Shown here: piece by piece, positions 28,772 to 45,549 of the stretch
Layout of the letters: every line of letters begins with the position of its first letter
Position numbering within the stretch: the first letter of the stretch is position 1
NCBI GenBank assembly: GCA_000507305.1
Contig: DF240020.1
Span: 58,735 to 122,734 of the forward strand
DNA from: Breviolum minutum Mf 1.05b.01
Taxonomy: Eukaryota; Sar; Dinophyceae; Suessiales; Symbiodiniaceae
Length of the DNA: 64,000 nucleotides
Reading direction: 5' to 3'
The notes under the pieces: generated by a model
Database searches by the model: none
The model's input: only the letters and a program-made list of their open reading frames with translations
Told to the model about the DNA's origin: nothing
Position numbers and translations under genes: made by a program

Positions 28772-31700
28772 CCAATCACCAATTGCAAGCAACGCCGCCT
28801 CTAAAGTTTCCTGCTCTTCCAGCAAAGTTTCGAATTCTTGACCCATCCGTGCCTCAAAAAGCTTTGTCAAGTGGCTTGAGCAAGAACAAAAGGCGGTTGT
28901 TGGTTTTTTTGTTGGGGTGGTTTTTGTTAGGCGTGATATTTGCAAAAGAAGTAACACCAAAAAAAGAACATACTAATAAAAGCAAAACAATAATAACAAT
29001 ATTCAAAACAAAATACATGTATATCTGTTTCGAAAACGGAACGGAATTTTCGCACCCAAGGCTGCACAACCGAGGCACGCGAAAAGTGGAGATTCTCAAG
29101 CCCACAGCCTCGCTGTAAAAAGGGAGAAACCCGGCCAGCAAAATGTGACCGAAATGATCAACGAAAAACTCATAAGGTTTGCTTTTTCCTCAAAGAAATA
29201 AAGGTCGCTTTTTGGTTCTTTTTTGTGTTGGGAATTTCTCAAACTTTTGGGTCACCTAATTTTGGAAATGAGTTAATTTTCAAATGTGTGAATACCCATT
29301 CCTTAGTTTTCCGCAGGAAACTACCCCCAAAAAAAAGACGGTCCATTCGAAACCCGGATGCCATTGATGTGACGTCATCGAAACTCCAGGGAAGTAACAT
29401 ATCCCCATGGAATTTGAAAACCCAACCTTCACAACTTCCTTAGGAGGGGATATGGGAGATATCTCACTTAAGGGTACTACTAAAAAAGGGCCATATTTTT
29501 TTCACCTTATTACATTTCCATTCAAAGAATCCATGGTTTTTAAGTGGATTTTTCCTTCCCAAAGCATCCACCTCAAAAATGTGTCTTTCAACCTTCCTGG
29601 CGACCCGCCTTCTTTCGGACCGGTGGTGCTTCCTCCTGAGGCATGTCCCGGTTTGACCAACGGGACAGGCACCAGTGCCAGACGGCAAGGGTAGAAAATT
29701 GCAAGATTTGAAATCTCTGAGAAGAAAAATAGCACCAAACCCCAACCAAAACCTTAAACAGCATGTATGTCAGGATGTCGAGATGTTGAGGGTGCTTTGC
29801 ACGATCCAACCCTCAACCCTTCGTTAGCCCCCAGCGGCCCAGCGCTTTGCCTTTCGAACCGCTTCTAGATGATCTTGGGGCCCCTGAGGATGGACTTCTT
29901 GCTAAGGGAGGACTGGGTAACTGGGTATCCCAAGATCCCAAGGCTACTCCAAAGGGAAAACTCCACTTCAACCAACCATTGGTTGGTAGTCTGCTGTCTT
30001 ACCTCGTTCTTATAAGACTTCCCCATGGGTTAAAACCTATGCGAATCTACTAAGTCACCTGGTTGGGAGTAGGAAAGTTAACATCATGGACCCCCAAAAA
30101 AAAATCATCCCTACAAAAAAACACAAAGTGGCTGTGGTGGGTGGAAAAATAATAACTAAAAATCATGGACCTCCACTTGCTGGATGATCAGAATGGTTCA
30201 TCCAATCTGTTGGTCCCAAGAACTGACCACCCAACACTTTGAGCTGCTGGAAAACATCAAAATAGATGGCTGCCTTCAAAAACAACCAAGGCATCAACTG
30301 CTGGTGGAGTTTAACCCACTTCTTTTGACCCTCAACTCTGAGACTTCATTTCACCATTTCTCGGGGATCTTGGCTCCAAAAATTGCAACAAAAAACACCG
30401 TGGTTCTTGCCAGGTTTTTTGATTTGCCCAGATTCGTTTCGAGTTTCGGCCCTTTCGACCACCAACTCACCACACCTTGATTTTTGCGTAGTCGAAATGC
30501 TTTGATCTTTGAAGCATCTTCACCTGCTTTTTCGACTGAGGTCGGTCAGCATCCCGAAAAAACACACTGCGAGCGACAAAACCCGTGAAAAAACCCGCCA
30601 CCTCCTAAAAAAAAGGAAGGCCACCTCCATCTTCCGGCAGTATCAATGTTCAGGTCGATTTTCGGTTAGTTTCAGGGAGGGTTTTTACATCCGCAAAACT
30701 GAGGAATTTATGAAACCTCTTTTATAAATAGAAGTGTGTTCTCTTCTTTGAATCTTTTTCGAGAGCAAAAATAAAAATCACGCCAAGCCCAAAATCTGCC
30801 TATCCACTTTTCAGTAAGATCTATGTGATAAATTGATGGGGCCGGGGTGAGAGGCCCAAGGAATCCATAGGAATCCATAGCTTGAAGGGTTTCCCAATTG
30901 ACTCCTTCCTACTGGAATACAAAACCCCAGCTTGACAGAATTTATCGTGTCCCATGTGGATGAAGATCCTATATAAATGATTCCGAAGAATTCCAGGATG
31001 GGAGTTGTGTCCTGGTGGAGCCATCCTCATCACAGGAGCAACTTTAAAGTATAAAAACCACGTCCAAACACCAAAAATAGATCATCAAATGTTTCCTTTC
31101 ATTCTCAAAGCACCTTTTTCGAAGGTGTATGTAAAAAAAACTTCAAAAATCCCCCAGAAGTTCCGGACTCCCCAAATCATCTAAAAAAAACGGCCTAACT
31201 TCAAGGGTCAACCGATCTCCCGGACGTGTGTGTTGGTGGTGCCTGATAGCGTAGATCCCCCAGACCCGTCCAGAGAGTGTCATTCCACCTGGAAGAAAAA
31301 CACAAAACGGCGATGAAGAAGCGTAATGATAAGGACGATGATGAGGATGATGATACTGGTGATCATTGTTGCTATCATTAATTCATGACACGACTATGAC
31401 GATAAATAAATGAATAAATAAATAGATAAATAAAGATAAACAATACTTGTGGTTAATATATAGTAGTGATACTTACCAGAATAAGAATAACCAATCTGGT
31501 AGTGCTCAAGGTCTCGGCGACCATTTCACGTACATTTCCACCGATCAAGCTTCCAAGAGTCCCACTGTGGGTAGGATCGATAAAACATATCGTGCTGAAT
31601 TTTATCAATCAACAGCCATAACACAAAAAATGGTAAGGATGATAATGATAGTAGTGATAGTGACAATAATTCTAACATTGGTATTGATGATATTTATGAC

Positions 31701-32482
31701 AATGATAATGATGATAAGCATCACAATGGCAAAATGATAATGATCATGATAATGTTCATGATCCGGATGACACAATTGATAATCCAGGGAGAAAACATTG
31801 CTTTATAGCCTATTTGATAGAGGTTCTTAGTCGAAATGGTAAAGCTCCTGCTAGGGGTGACAAAAGACTTGAGAACTGCAACATTTTTCGGACCATTCTC
31901 TCCAAAAACATCACTGGCATCTTCCAGAGTTGCCTGTCAGTAGAGTCGTGCTACCCCGGAAAACTAACCCAAGAACCCAAAAAATGAAGGTTTGGAAGCT
32001 GTTTTCTTTCCGAAAAAAAAACTACGGGAATTTTTGGTGTCCAGCCGTTCGTTTTCAGGTACCACCAGGGTTTCCCCACTTCGCCAAGTCATCGGCACTT
32101 TGGATCCACATCGCTGACAACTCGTGTGTACCTGAGGACCTGACCAATCGGCGAATCCCATGGGATTTCCACATTTTAAGAATGGGATCCCAAATGTGTT
32201 TTGTTGGCTTTTTTATAAGCAGAGCTTGAAAATTGAAAAAAAAAATGCTTTGGAATTAAAAACAAGAAACTCTCTTGACTATAAACGACTGCTGTGGTTG
32301 CTATGCTTGGAAATTGGGTGCTTTCTATCACCGTTTGAATTTTGAATCCTCCCATTCATGAAGTTCATGGCATTTGGGGGCCCATGAGACACTCCCAACT
32401 CCAACGGGTTTTTTCGGCGCCTTGCTCGCGTCTGTCTCAACTCTTCTTCAAGCCAATGTACCTCCGAGACAAGCAAAACCAT
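22726..32482 (-). CDS. Gene H: unidentified protein of about 307 residues, 15 exons
   Basis: Exons, in transcription order: 32421-32482 (ATG), 32063-32139, 30428-30475, 29829-29883, 29572-29635 (or ending 29593), 28780-28852, 28582-28645, 28333-28380, 27515-27556, 26411-26473, 25488-25552, 25198-25269, 25003-25058, 24424-24505, 22726-22778 (TGA). All joins keep phase and all acceptors are AG|G. Donors mix GT, GC and GA. Total 308 codons. Segments include a helical start (MVLLVSEVHWLEEELRQTRA), a basic patch (RKHHRSERRRVARKVERH), a coiled-coil-like run (EFETLLEEQETLEAALLA) and another near the end (DAELLALEEELKALDAEA). No family recognised; the helices and basic patch suggest a nuclear or scaffold protein, but that is inference. 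Individual exon frames are less certain than in CRY-DASH because some GC-rich exons are open on several frames. Confidence 0.6.
23398..23520. other. GC-rich island, possible exon, strand unresolved
   Basis: Bracketed by AT-rich sequence. On the minus strand, acceptor TTTCTACAG|A and donor ACGG|GTGGAT would give a Gly/Arg-rich exon (FDGGRQGGREG) fitting phase 1 between gene H exons 14 and 15. On the plus strand, CAACAAAG|G opens PRPIEDTSWLAIGHPP. It is left out of the gene H model because its minus acceptor is not AG|G. Confidence 0.35.
24216..24300. mobile_element. Partial family-D inverted-repeat element
   Basis: Contains acatcacaaaaacaggtgg and ttaagcccctatttg, shared with the complete family-D element at 35474-35580. 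The right end is not clear. Confidence 0.4.
24581..24670. mobile_element. MITE-like element, family A
   Basis: Inverted ends tctccagggaattaaca and tgttagttccctggagg around aaggaaaatcatcttcaaaa. The core matches the elements at 2643 (same relative strand) and 32985. Confidence 0.75.
25340..25445. mobile_element. MITE-like element, family A
   Basis: Ends taccctctggcacactaac and gttagttgaccggagtgta form an imperfect inverted repeat; the core contains gagatacatcttcaa. Lies in the gene H intron between exons 11 and 12. Confidence 0.65.
26530..26643. mobile_element. Family-C inverted-repeat element
   Basis: A 30-bp arm starting tactgttgatggacaaaatc is repeated inverted at 26613-26642 (ending ccatcaacagta), with one central mismatch run and a loop of about 53 bp. 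A related half (aaccatccaagtggtgcagg) recurs near 47143. No coding capacity. Confidence 0.7.
28675..28770. repeat. GAT microsatellite, 32 units, with shared 5' module
   Basis: About 96 bp of pure GAT inside the gene H intron 28646-28779. The preceding bases 28625-28674 (gcagcttccgtaaggacgcc ...) recur beside the second GAT array at 34259-34310. Poly-His and poly-Ser ORFs across it are artefacts of the triplet. Confidence 0.95.
29389..29476. mobile_element. Degenerate family-A element
   Basis: The left end ctccagggaagtaacatatc matches family A. The right half (gggatatgggagatatctc) is diverged. Confidence 0.4.
30500..32062. other. Intron of gene H, AT-rich
   Basis: Between exons 2 and 3. Contains aataaataaata and gataatgatgataatga low-complexity stretches at 31320-31760. 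No exon found. Confidence 0.5.
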
Positions 32483-32816
32483 CGCAGCGGCTGGCTGCAG
32501 CGGGGGATTCTTTCAGCACAACAAAAACATGCGAAATGCAGCAAATCCCAAAATATGAATGATTCGCAAGATCATACAAATCTACGATGTTCATCATTTT
32601 CATTCTGAAGATATAAACAATCTAAAGAATTTTCCAGCATACCGTTGGAACCCCGGCCCAACCAACAGTTTATGATTCGGATGTTTCTTTCATTTCTGTT
32701 GTTTTGGGGATGCCTGGCATCAAAAATTCCGATGCTCCTGGGGTTCTCGAAAGGAAAAATCCTGACCCACACCGGTTGACCTTTTGGAAGGTGGGTGTGC
32801 AAGAGATGTATACAAG

Positions 32817-32860
32817 GACATATATATTATATATATATATATTATACAATTATATAACAT
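32817..32860. repeat. TA-rich palindromic stretch
   Basis: tatatatattatatatatat-type sequence with self-complementarity, in the spacer between genes B and H. Confidence 0.6.
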
Positions 32861-32984
32861 GTTAGATGTGAGTAAGAAAAATATATCCATGGTCCATGGA
32901 AAAAAATGTAGATATTAGCCTGTAACATGCGAAAAAACATTCATAAAGATTATATTAAATATATTATATCTCATAATCTTGTGT

Positions 32985-33060
32985 ATACCCTCCAGGGGAC
33001 TAACATATCCCCAAAAAATGGCATTTTGAAGATGATTTTCCTTTTCCCAAGGTGGGTCAT
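32985..33060. mobile_element. Truncated family-A element
   Basis: The left arm taccctccaggggactaac and core aagatgattttccttttccc match the elements at 2643 and 24581. The right arm is missing after gtgggtcataatt. Lies between genes B and H. Confidence 0.6.
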
Positions 33061-33078
33061 AATTACCTGTCTATGACA

Positions 33079-38084
<5,006 letters not shown>

Positions 38085-38243
38085 CTCAGAGCCGGAAGAC
38101 AGGAGGACGGAAACAAAAAATGTGGTATCTCTTGGATCTATCCTCCTGCCCAGTAACAGTTTGAAAATAAAGGTTTAGTACGGGATTCCGGAGCCTAAAA
38201 ATGTAATACATTAAATTATATACATATACTCATATACATATAT

Positions 38244-38344
38244 GGAGGTTTCCTAAAATGATGGTACCCCCAAATCACCCATTTTAATAGGGTTTTCCAT
38301 TATAAACCATCCATTTTGGGGTACCACCATTTAAGGAAACACCC
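38244..38344. mobile_element. MITE-like element, family B (copy 3)
   Basis: 101 bp, opposite orientation to copies 1 and 2. Ends ggaggtttcctaaaatgatg and ccatttaaggaaacaccc, flanked by atat duplications (38240-38243, 38345-38348). Confidence 0.85.
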
Positions 38345-38788
38345 ATATATTATACTTACCCTCCTGGTGGTGAGATCGGCATCCTGGGTGGTTAGTGGTT
38401 TTTCATCCAAGGTATCTCTCCATTTCACAGAGTTTCACAATAGAAAACACACATCTTTTTTCCTGGACAAAATTGGACAACAATTGAATTGAGAAGTAAA
38501 TCTTATGACACAAATCACCGGAAATTTGGAATGACATCAACTTGAAACAGGAAACTTTTGCAATGGAAATGAGTTGTCCATTTCCCTGGAAGGGTAGCCA
38601 AACAGAAAGTGAAGGATTTGGGGAAGGGATATCTAACTGGCATACCAGGAGTACATCCCAAAAACCAAGCACATATTAACAGGAACTTTTCGGAACCCTG
38701 TCATCCCAAAAAGGGGTAAAACGGATCAGAAATTTGTAGAGAAAAATCATCCGGTTGAAAATGGTGACACCTTCGGTAGGTGAAACGC

Positions 38789-41700
38789 TCAACGGCCCCA
38801 CGGTCCAAGCGACTCGGAAATCTTTTGGCTCAAGGTAGACCTTCCCGGTGGTTGCTGGGTTTCAAGGCCACAAGTCTGGAGGGAAGAGTACACCCCTTGA
38901 AGTCTAAGATGGAACCTAAAAAAACTACGCCCCTTTTGAATTGCTGGTTGCATTCGTTCATCCTTGGGGTGTGTAGCTGATTTGATCTTTAAAAACCCAC
39001 TAAAGATGGAAGAGATTGTTCTTGGACTGCTTACCCTCTAGTGAACTAACATGGCAATTGAAATCCCCCCATTTTCAATCAGATACATCTTCACAAGGTC
39101 CATTTTCTGTTGCTATGTTAGTTTTTTAGAGGGTAGTGGGCCTGGAATACACCCAAAGGTGTTGATCAGGGATAGAGCCAGTTGTGTGAGATTGGTGAAG
39201 GATGTCCAATTATAATGGATATGATTGCTTCCGGATAGAATCTGTTTGATATCTGTTCTTAAGAACACGCACAAAAGAAATCCCTCACTAACTATCAAAA
39301 TCCCTATTCACAAACTTGAATCTAGTGGTAGTATAAATGCATTTTTCAAAAAAACAATTTGCCATTTTCTTAAGAAATCACATTTCCTTCCCAGCCTTTT
39401 TTAAGTAATAAAACCACGTGTCCCACAACATCAACATCCCACCCCACCTTCGCCCCGCACGGGGTCCCACGTCCGGCCGCAACGTTGGAGCGACCACCAC
39501 CTTTGACTCCAAGGGTAGCGGCACTGGGGCGCTGCAGGGTGGAGCCGAGGCAAAGTCGGAGAGGTGATGTTCCAAATGCGCCTTTGGTGAGAAAAACGGG
39601 CCCATTTTTTTGGGGGAGGCTGGGGGACTTGGAAAGGCACCCTGTGATTTATTTTTTGGTGGGTTAGAAAAGTCAGAAAAATAATGGTTAAACACAATGG
39701 GAGGAAAATGGCCAGATATTGCGGTTAAGATGTTGGACATCGTGTGCGCTTTCTTTCGGGTTCCACGGTAAAAACCATGGAAAATTCAACAAGTTTCCTC
39801 CAACCGTGAAGTGATGAACTTTTTCCAAAATAGAAATCCATCATGTTCAACTTCCAATTTGAAAAAGCTGTTGGATCTACTTGTTGGAATCCAGCTTGCC
39901 ATCGCACGCTGACAGTGTAGGCATTGCATCATAAGATCGTGTGCTGCTAACCTCCCTTCCCCCAAAGTGTTTGTTGATGTTGATTGTTTCTCATTCAAGG
40001 CCACCGAAGAAGAAAAAATCCACCCGCCCCGATGACGATAGGTTCCGGCTAGCCATCTACTAGAGGAATAAATATACTATTTGAATTCCAAATATATCAA
40101 GAGAGGAACCATCCCTCAAAAGCATGGTTGAACCAAAAACTTCAAAAATGGATACCAACCATCTACCAAAGTGGTGGATACTTTTGCATCTAAGCGGATC
40201 TGAGTAGAAACAGAAGACCATTCACCTTTTCCTCAATCCCAATCCCCAAATTGCCATCATGTCAAGTCACCTGCCATGCAAGTTCTGGAGTGGCAAACCT
40301 TACTGTGGTTTGCGGACAGAACAGCAGGATGCTTGGCGAAGGATTTTTTTCAGGGCCTGAAGGCCAAATCTAGAAAGGGACATGTATAGATGTGTCTCTA
40401 GGTATCATCTAGCGACTTTTTTGTTGGCCAAAAATATCAAACGAAAACATGTGTTACTCTTTCCATTTAGATGGGTGGGCTATGGTTCCCGCTCCCTTTC
40501 TCACACCAAGGTGTCGAGCTACACCTGTGTCTTGTTTTTTTTATCCTTCACCACTTTTCTCCGACGAACAACAAAACATTTCTATCCTGAAGCTACTTTT
40601 CAAGCCAACTAAGAGCAGTGAAAATCTCTATATCTTCTGATGTTTCATATAATCCTCTAATCTAATCTCAGCATTTTTCAGGATTCCAATCTTCACTCAT
40701 TTGCCCATTTGGGCCCCCCTGTGCCCCCGGACCCCCCCCAATTTTCACCTCACCAAGATGCTTCTGCTTCAAATTGGGATCCAAATACGAGACTTGTCCC
40801 TTTCGTGTGGTTGATGGTACTGCAACGACTCCAGGTGGTGAAGGCCAACCCAGGTGAGTTCCAAAATAATCCACCTCTCATGGGAAGGGTTGAGGGGTTG
40901 GTTGTTTTTCACTTGATGTTGGTTTTTGGGAAATATTCTGAGCCACTTCTTTTTAAAGAAATGCTTTTCTGGTTTTGGAAAACTTCCCCGGAAGTGTGAG
41001 GAAGTTTTGCTTTGAAGGCCAACTAGCAGTTACAGTACTTGAAAAGTAGATGGCACAGTCCCTACATATTGGTTTGTAAGGACCCTTTACTAACCTACCT
41101 TTCGATATCTGTGCCATCTATTTTGACCTTAAGGTATCGAATGCGACCCATCACAGTTATGGATACCAGAAAATGCCTGTGACCACAAAAATTGGAATCA
41201 TTTTTTAGATATCTTCAGTACTGTTGGGTTTACAAAAAAATCGGATCACCTGCCCTTTTTGAAGCCATTAACCCTCAGGGCTTTTTTCATGATCCAAAAC
41301 CTACCAACGGGGCGAAATTTCTTAGCAACTTCGAAAAATTCCATCTCGCAGGAAACCAGCCTCTGGAGCATCACAACTCAAGACCTTCTCCTTACCTGCA
41401 GGTGAAGGTCAACATCTCGTGAGATCTATGAATTTTAAGAACCCAAATTCGGGAACGCTCCGAAATCTCCCGCCCTGATTTTGGAGGTGTCATTTTTTGT
41501 TGAGTGTCAAACACAGTCCTGATCTGTATAGAATTATGGTGAGCTAATACAAAGGATTGCCAACAAAACTCTCTCTCATCCGAAATCGCAGATAAAACTT
41601 CAGCTATAGGTTGAGTCTTTGGCAAACATCACTTCGTCAATGGGTTGTTACATGCTTGGCGGTCCAACTTTAGCTGTACAACCACCTGAAAAGGACCTTA

Positions 41701-43495
41701 ACAAATACACCCAAAATAGTGGGATAAACTGGTTATCAACTCATATAGCAGAGTTTCAGCCATCATGTCAAGAACAGTTCCTGAAAAATAAGCACTGGTA
41801 GTAAAGTTGATGCAAAACTGATGCAAAACTGCCTCATACAAATATCATTCCAAAAAGAAACCCCGACTTTTTACCAAGTCCCCAAAAAAATGGGGAAACC
41901 CACTGGAGTTGATGGGTTTCCTTTGTTGATCAAAACCAAAATTCCATGATGAAAAAACATGGAAAAGGTTTCTGGTTGGTGGTTGAACCAACCCATCTGC
42001 AAAAATATCAGTCAAAATGGGAAATCTTCCCCAATTTTCGTGGTGAAAAATCGAAAATATGTGAGTTGCCACCACTTTTTCGGTTTTTCTCCAAGGTACG
42101 TTCTCCGTGTTCATCCAAAAAGCGTATTGTCAGAAGGTTCTGGGCGTCCTGAAGGTGGCTGCGGGTGGAAAACTCCAACTCGAACAACCAAAAAAGACAA
42201 CCCAAAAAAAAAATCTTGCCCCAATATTTTGGGAGTCCCCACGTGTTTTTTTTTTTGGTGGTGTCTTTTTTTTTTTCAAAAATACACACCAACTACAACT
42301 AACCCAAATCCCCGGCCCCTCACGGATTTCCAACGATCAACCCATCTCCCCCCCCACCTGCTTCACTACTAAGCCCACAAACCATCGGTTGTTGGCCGAC
42401 GTGGAAAAAATCTCCAGCACGGCAGGAACATCCACCGGATCCACACCGCCACCACCTGAGGTTGGCGGTTGGGGAACACCAAGTCCTTCCAGTTGCCACA
42501 AGTTGATGAAATTCAAAACTTTTCCGCTGATTTGTGCCATAAAAATGTGAAACATCTAAAATCAACTTGTTCCAGGAAAAAAGATGTGTGTGTGTGTGTG
42601 TTTCCTTTTTGGATTGTGCTTTCCTTCATCTTGATGATCATTTGGATCCCCAGGATGCTGGATCCTCATTACAAACGGATGACATGAAACATTTTTAGGC
42701 GAGTTTGGGGGGTAGATCCAAGTGATAATGTTGACTTTGAGACTTGGACTCCGTGGAAAGATGTTGCCCCAGACTCTTAGTGAAGATTCGTATTAGAAAA
42801 AACCAATCGGTTTTTGTATACGGCTATGAATCACATCTTGAGTCAAAATTCATCACTCATTTGCAACTCGAACATAATCATAAGTTGATGAATTGTCAAG
42901 ACGACAATTCAAAAAATTATCCCTCATCAAATGATGATGGAAGAAATCCAAGATACAACACGGTAAATTTCCATAAGAATAAAAAATCGCAAGCCGGATC
43001 CCGACCATCATAGCCTAGAATTTTGTCCATCAGCAGGAATTTGTCCAACATTCAAAACCACCCCCTTTTCCAAATGCTTTTAATTGTTCGTGTTTCAATT
43101 TCTGGGAAACTGGCCGCTTTTTTACCTGGGCAAAATGTCTCATCTTTCACCAACCTGGAAAACTCCCTTTGAAATGTGCGCTAGCATGCTTGCTGCTCGT
43201 GTCCAACCCTCCCCACAACTGTACCCTGCTTGTGGATATGTAGCTGCATCCAGCTGTATTGTGATTAGGTGTGGTGAGGCAGTTGAAAAGCCCGCCCGCC
43301 CGCCCCTTGTGGTATTGGTCAAACCCATGTGTTTGAAAGGGGTGTGGGGGCTGGTCAGGCATGCTGGGGTGCACCTGCTGCTGACCAGCCCCCGTGTGCT
43401 GACCATGCGTGTAAAAAAGGTATGGTGCAGGGTCGGTTATGGGTAGAGGGTTGATGGGCCAAACAGAAAAAAAAACATCGCTTCGAACTTCGAAC
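38789..43495 (-). CDS. Gene C: unidentified protein, 7 exons seen
   Basis: Exons: 43155-43495 (acceptor CTATGCAG|G, 341 bp, His/Gln/Pro-rich, contains HPSMPDQPPHPFQTHG), 42379-42455 (VDPVDVPAVLEIFSTSANNR), 42100-42148 (DAQNLLTIRFLDEHGE), 41357-41395 (KEKVLSCDAPEAG), 40754-40799, 39448-39581 (AHLEHHLSDFASAPPCSAP) and 38789-38840 (STLSQKISESLGPWGR and TGA). The first four joins keep phase and read naturally across the junctions. The join from 40754 to 39581 is out of phase as drawn: either a GA donor inside 40754-40799 (CAATTT|GAAGCA) is used or an exon is missing. Acceptors are AG|G throughout. No family recognised. Confidence 0.5.
39032..39135. mobile_element. MITE-like element, family A
   Basis: Ends taccctctagtgaactaac and gttagttttttagagggta, a clear inverted repeat, core with cagatacatcttcacaagg. 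In a gene C intron. Confidence 0.8.
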
Positions 43496-44737
43496 CTGCA
43501 TAGCTGGACGACTCCATGGCTTTTTTTTCGCTGAAGGTCTGAAGGTTTTTGTTGTAAAACAGATTTTGTTAGAGGAAATCACAAAACCCACAGTATTCGG
43601 GAACGTGCGGAACTAGAGCACTGAAAACAGCTCAAAAGAAAAACAGAAGACATCATGCCTCCACAGCTTCAAGGTAAGCTCTAACACTTTTCATGTGAAT
43701 TCCAACTTCTCCATGACTAGCCATGACCAGCCATTTTTCTCTGGGCGGAACAGCACTTTGGCAGAACGGCCCAACTGCTTGATATGGAACAGGCCACAAA
43801 TCGGACCAAAAATTGGGGCTGAATCGCTGTATACCGAGAAACCCTTACAGAAAAAAAGACTTCGTTACTGTACGTGATGCCTGGAATCAGCATCAAGATT
43901 GATTTACCACCTGAAAAGTTCCATCATATTTCAACAAGCTACAAATTCCTCCAAGTGTTCTTGGTCCATCTGAAAGAGAATTGACCCGGAGGCTTGCTGT
44001 AGTTTTTAGTTTTGATTGTTTCGTCCCATTTTTTGGTCAATCAAAAATCTGGTGATTCATTTCAGACCTTTTTCAAAGTTTGGGGGAGGATTTCCTTACC
44101 AAACTCCTTGGGGTGAGTCACCAAAAGCATCTCAACAAATACCTGCAAGTCAAAGGCAACTCCCCTGAACCCTTTCCGACAGTCCATCCCTTCAATCTCT
44201 GCGACTTCTAAGGTTCTGGTCTCAAACCGACAAAGACTGTTTCAACTCGTTGAAGTAACAAGTGAAAATCCTTATATAACATGGCTGGTTGGAAAAATCA
44301 CCGTTTTTTGATAGGAGATCTATCTTCAATTGGTTGGTTTTCTATTGTCATGTTAGTTTTTTTGGGGTGTAATAATCTCAAGAAATTCAGAAAGGGGCAT
44401 ATCTCTCTCTTTAACATCGGGTGTCGTATAGTTTATGGATGTTCATGGTGTGTTTTTGTTTGACTATTTCCCTAATGACCACTTGACCTTGGGCTGGCCT
44501 TTACCATACTTTTGAAGAAGTAGTCTTCACAACCGGTCAATCAAATTATACCTTCGTCCCAAGAGTAAACAGGTAAAACAGGGCCTTTTCTAAGAAACAA
44601 ACCCGTAGATAAACAAGGACCTTCTGAAGATTCTTATGGCATTTATGTCTTTTTTCAAACAAAACAAACATGCTCATCATTGCCAAAGAAGGTCAGTGTT
44701 CATTTTTTAGCACACAAGAGCTGCTCCCTTCATCCAC
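43496..44737. other. Spacer or intron, weak candidates only
   Basis: Holds a family-A element at 44268-44371 and a possible short plus-strand start exon near 43654 (ATGCCTCCACAGCTTCAAG|GTAAGC). No chain could be built. Confidence 0.4.
44268..44371. mobile_element. MITE-like element, family A, diverged
   Basis: ttatataacatggctggttg ... gtcatgttagttttttt with the family core ggagatctatcttcaattgg. The left end is degraded. Confidence 0.5.
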
Positions 44738-44786
44738 CCGCAGAGCCTCCATTGGGAGCCACCGAGAAGGGTGGCGCTCTACCCAC
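44738..44786 (-). CDS. Exon candidate
   Basis: Acceptor GTTTTTAG|G and donor CTGCGG|GTGGAT; phase 2 to 0; reads WVERHPSRWLPMEALR. It could be part of gene C upstream of 43495 or of gene I. No family recognised. Confidence 0.4.
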
Positions 44787-45549
44787 CTAAAAACTACCTG
44801 GATGAGCCCAAAAAGTCCTGCTTTTGAACGACGGCAAAGTAACTGGATTTCATTTTGCCTTTGAACACCAGCACAGGCTTCTTTTTTTAAGAAGTAACCT
44901 TAGATAACCTTTCCGAAACACCCAAAAAAAGCACCAGATTTTTTGAAGAAACCTTTTCTTTTAGGTGGAAAACCATCTCAGTCGGATGTGGAATCTTCTG
45001 GAGCTTCGTGGCTACCAAATTCTTTCCGAAAAGATTGCTGAATCATCCATGTCTTGGGGTTAAAAAAATCTGACAAAAGATGGACAGTTTTCAGAAACTA
45101 AAAAGAAAAATGTGGGAAACGACTCTTTCACTTCTAAAATCTCAAATAAATGTTTCCCACATGTTTTATCTGAGAACATAATGTGGTAACCTCCAAAAAA
45201 AACACCCAAAAGGCATCAACTTCAGCATCTTAAGATACAACGATCTCACGGATCCCACCTTTCAAACTCCATATTTTTTGGTTGGCTGCGCAACGGGACC
45301 CCGGTTGATGAAGGGGGGTCCAAGGGTCTTTCCGGTGTGGAAAGTGTGAATGTTGCCGGAAGTGATGATCAACCAATGATTGCTGAGATTCTGTGGCATT
45401 CTGTGGATTTTCAAGGAGTGCTCTTGCTATCTCGTGCTTGCTAGAAATTCCCTGAAAGATAAAGTTCTTGCTGATGATCTATCATTATCACAATGCATTT
45501 CAAGAATTGATCTTTTTTGTTATGTTTCATTTAGGTAACCAGAACTTAC

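Noticed and set aside
28493-28960. Long poly-His and poly-Ser ORFs across the GAT arrays (also 33965-34510)
   Set aside because: The homopolymer comes from reading a triplet microsatellite. The flanking real exons splice around it with AG|G phase matches.
32041-32156. Plus-strand exon VPPGFPHFAKSSALW with TTTTCAG|G acceptor
   Set aside because: The minus reading of the same bases joins gene H in phase at both ends and has better third-position GC.
40709-40999. Plus-strand 96-codon ORF over the GC-rich stretch
   Set aside because: The minus strand has a strong donor (CTTG|GTGAGG) and charged composition. The plus ORF reads across likely intron sequence.
43084-43446. 120-codon plus-strand ORF
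   Set aside because: Opposite a 341-bp minus exon that has a clean acceptor and joins gene C in phase.
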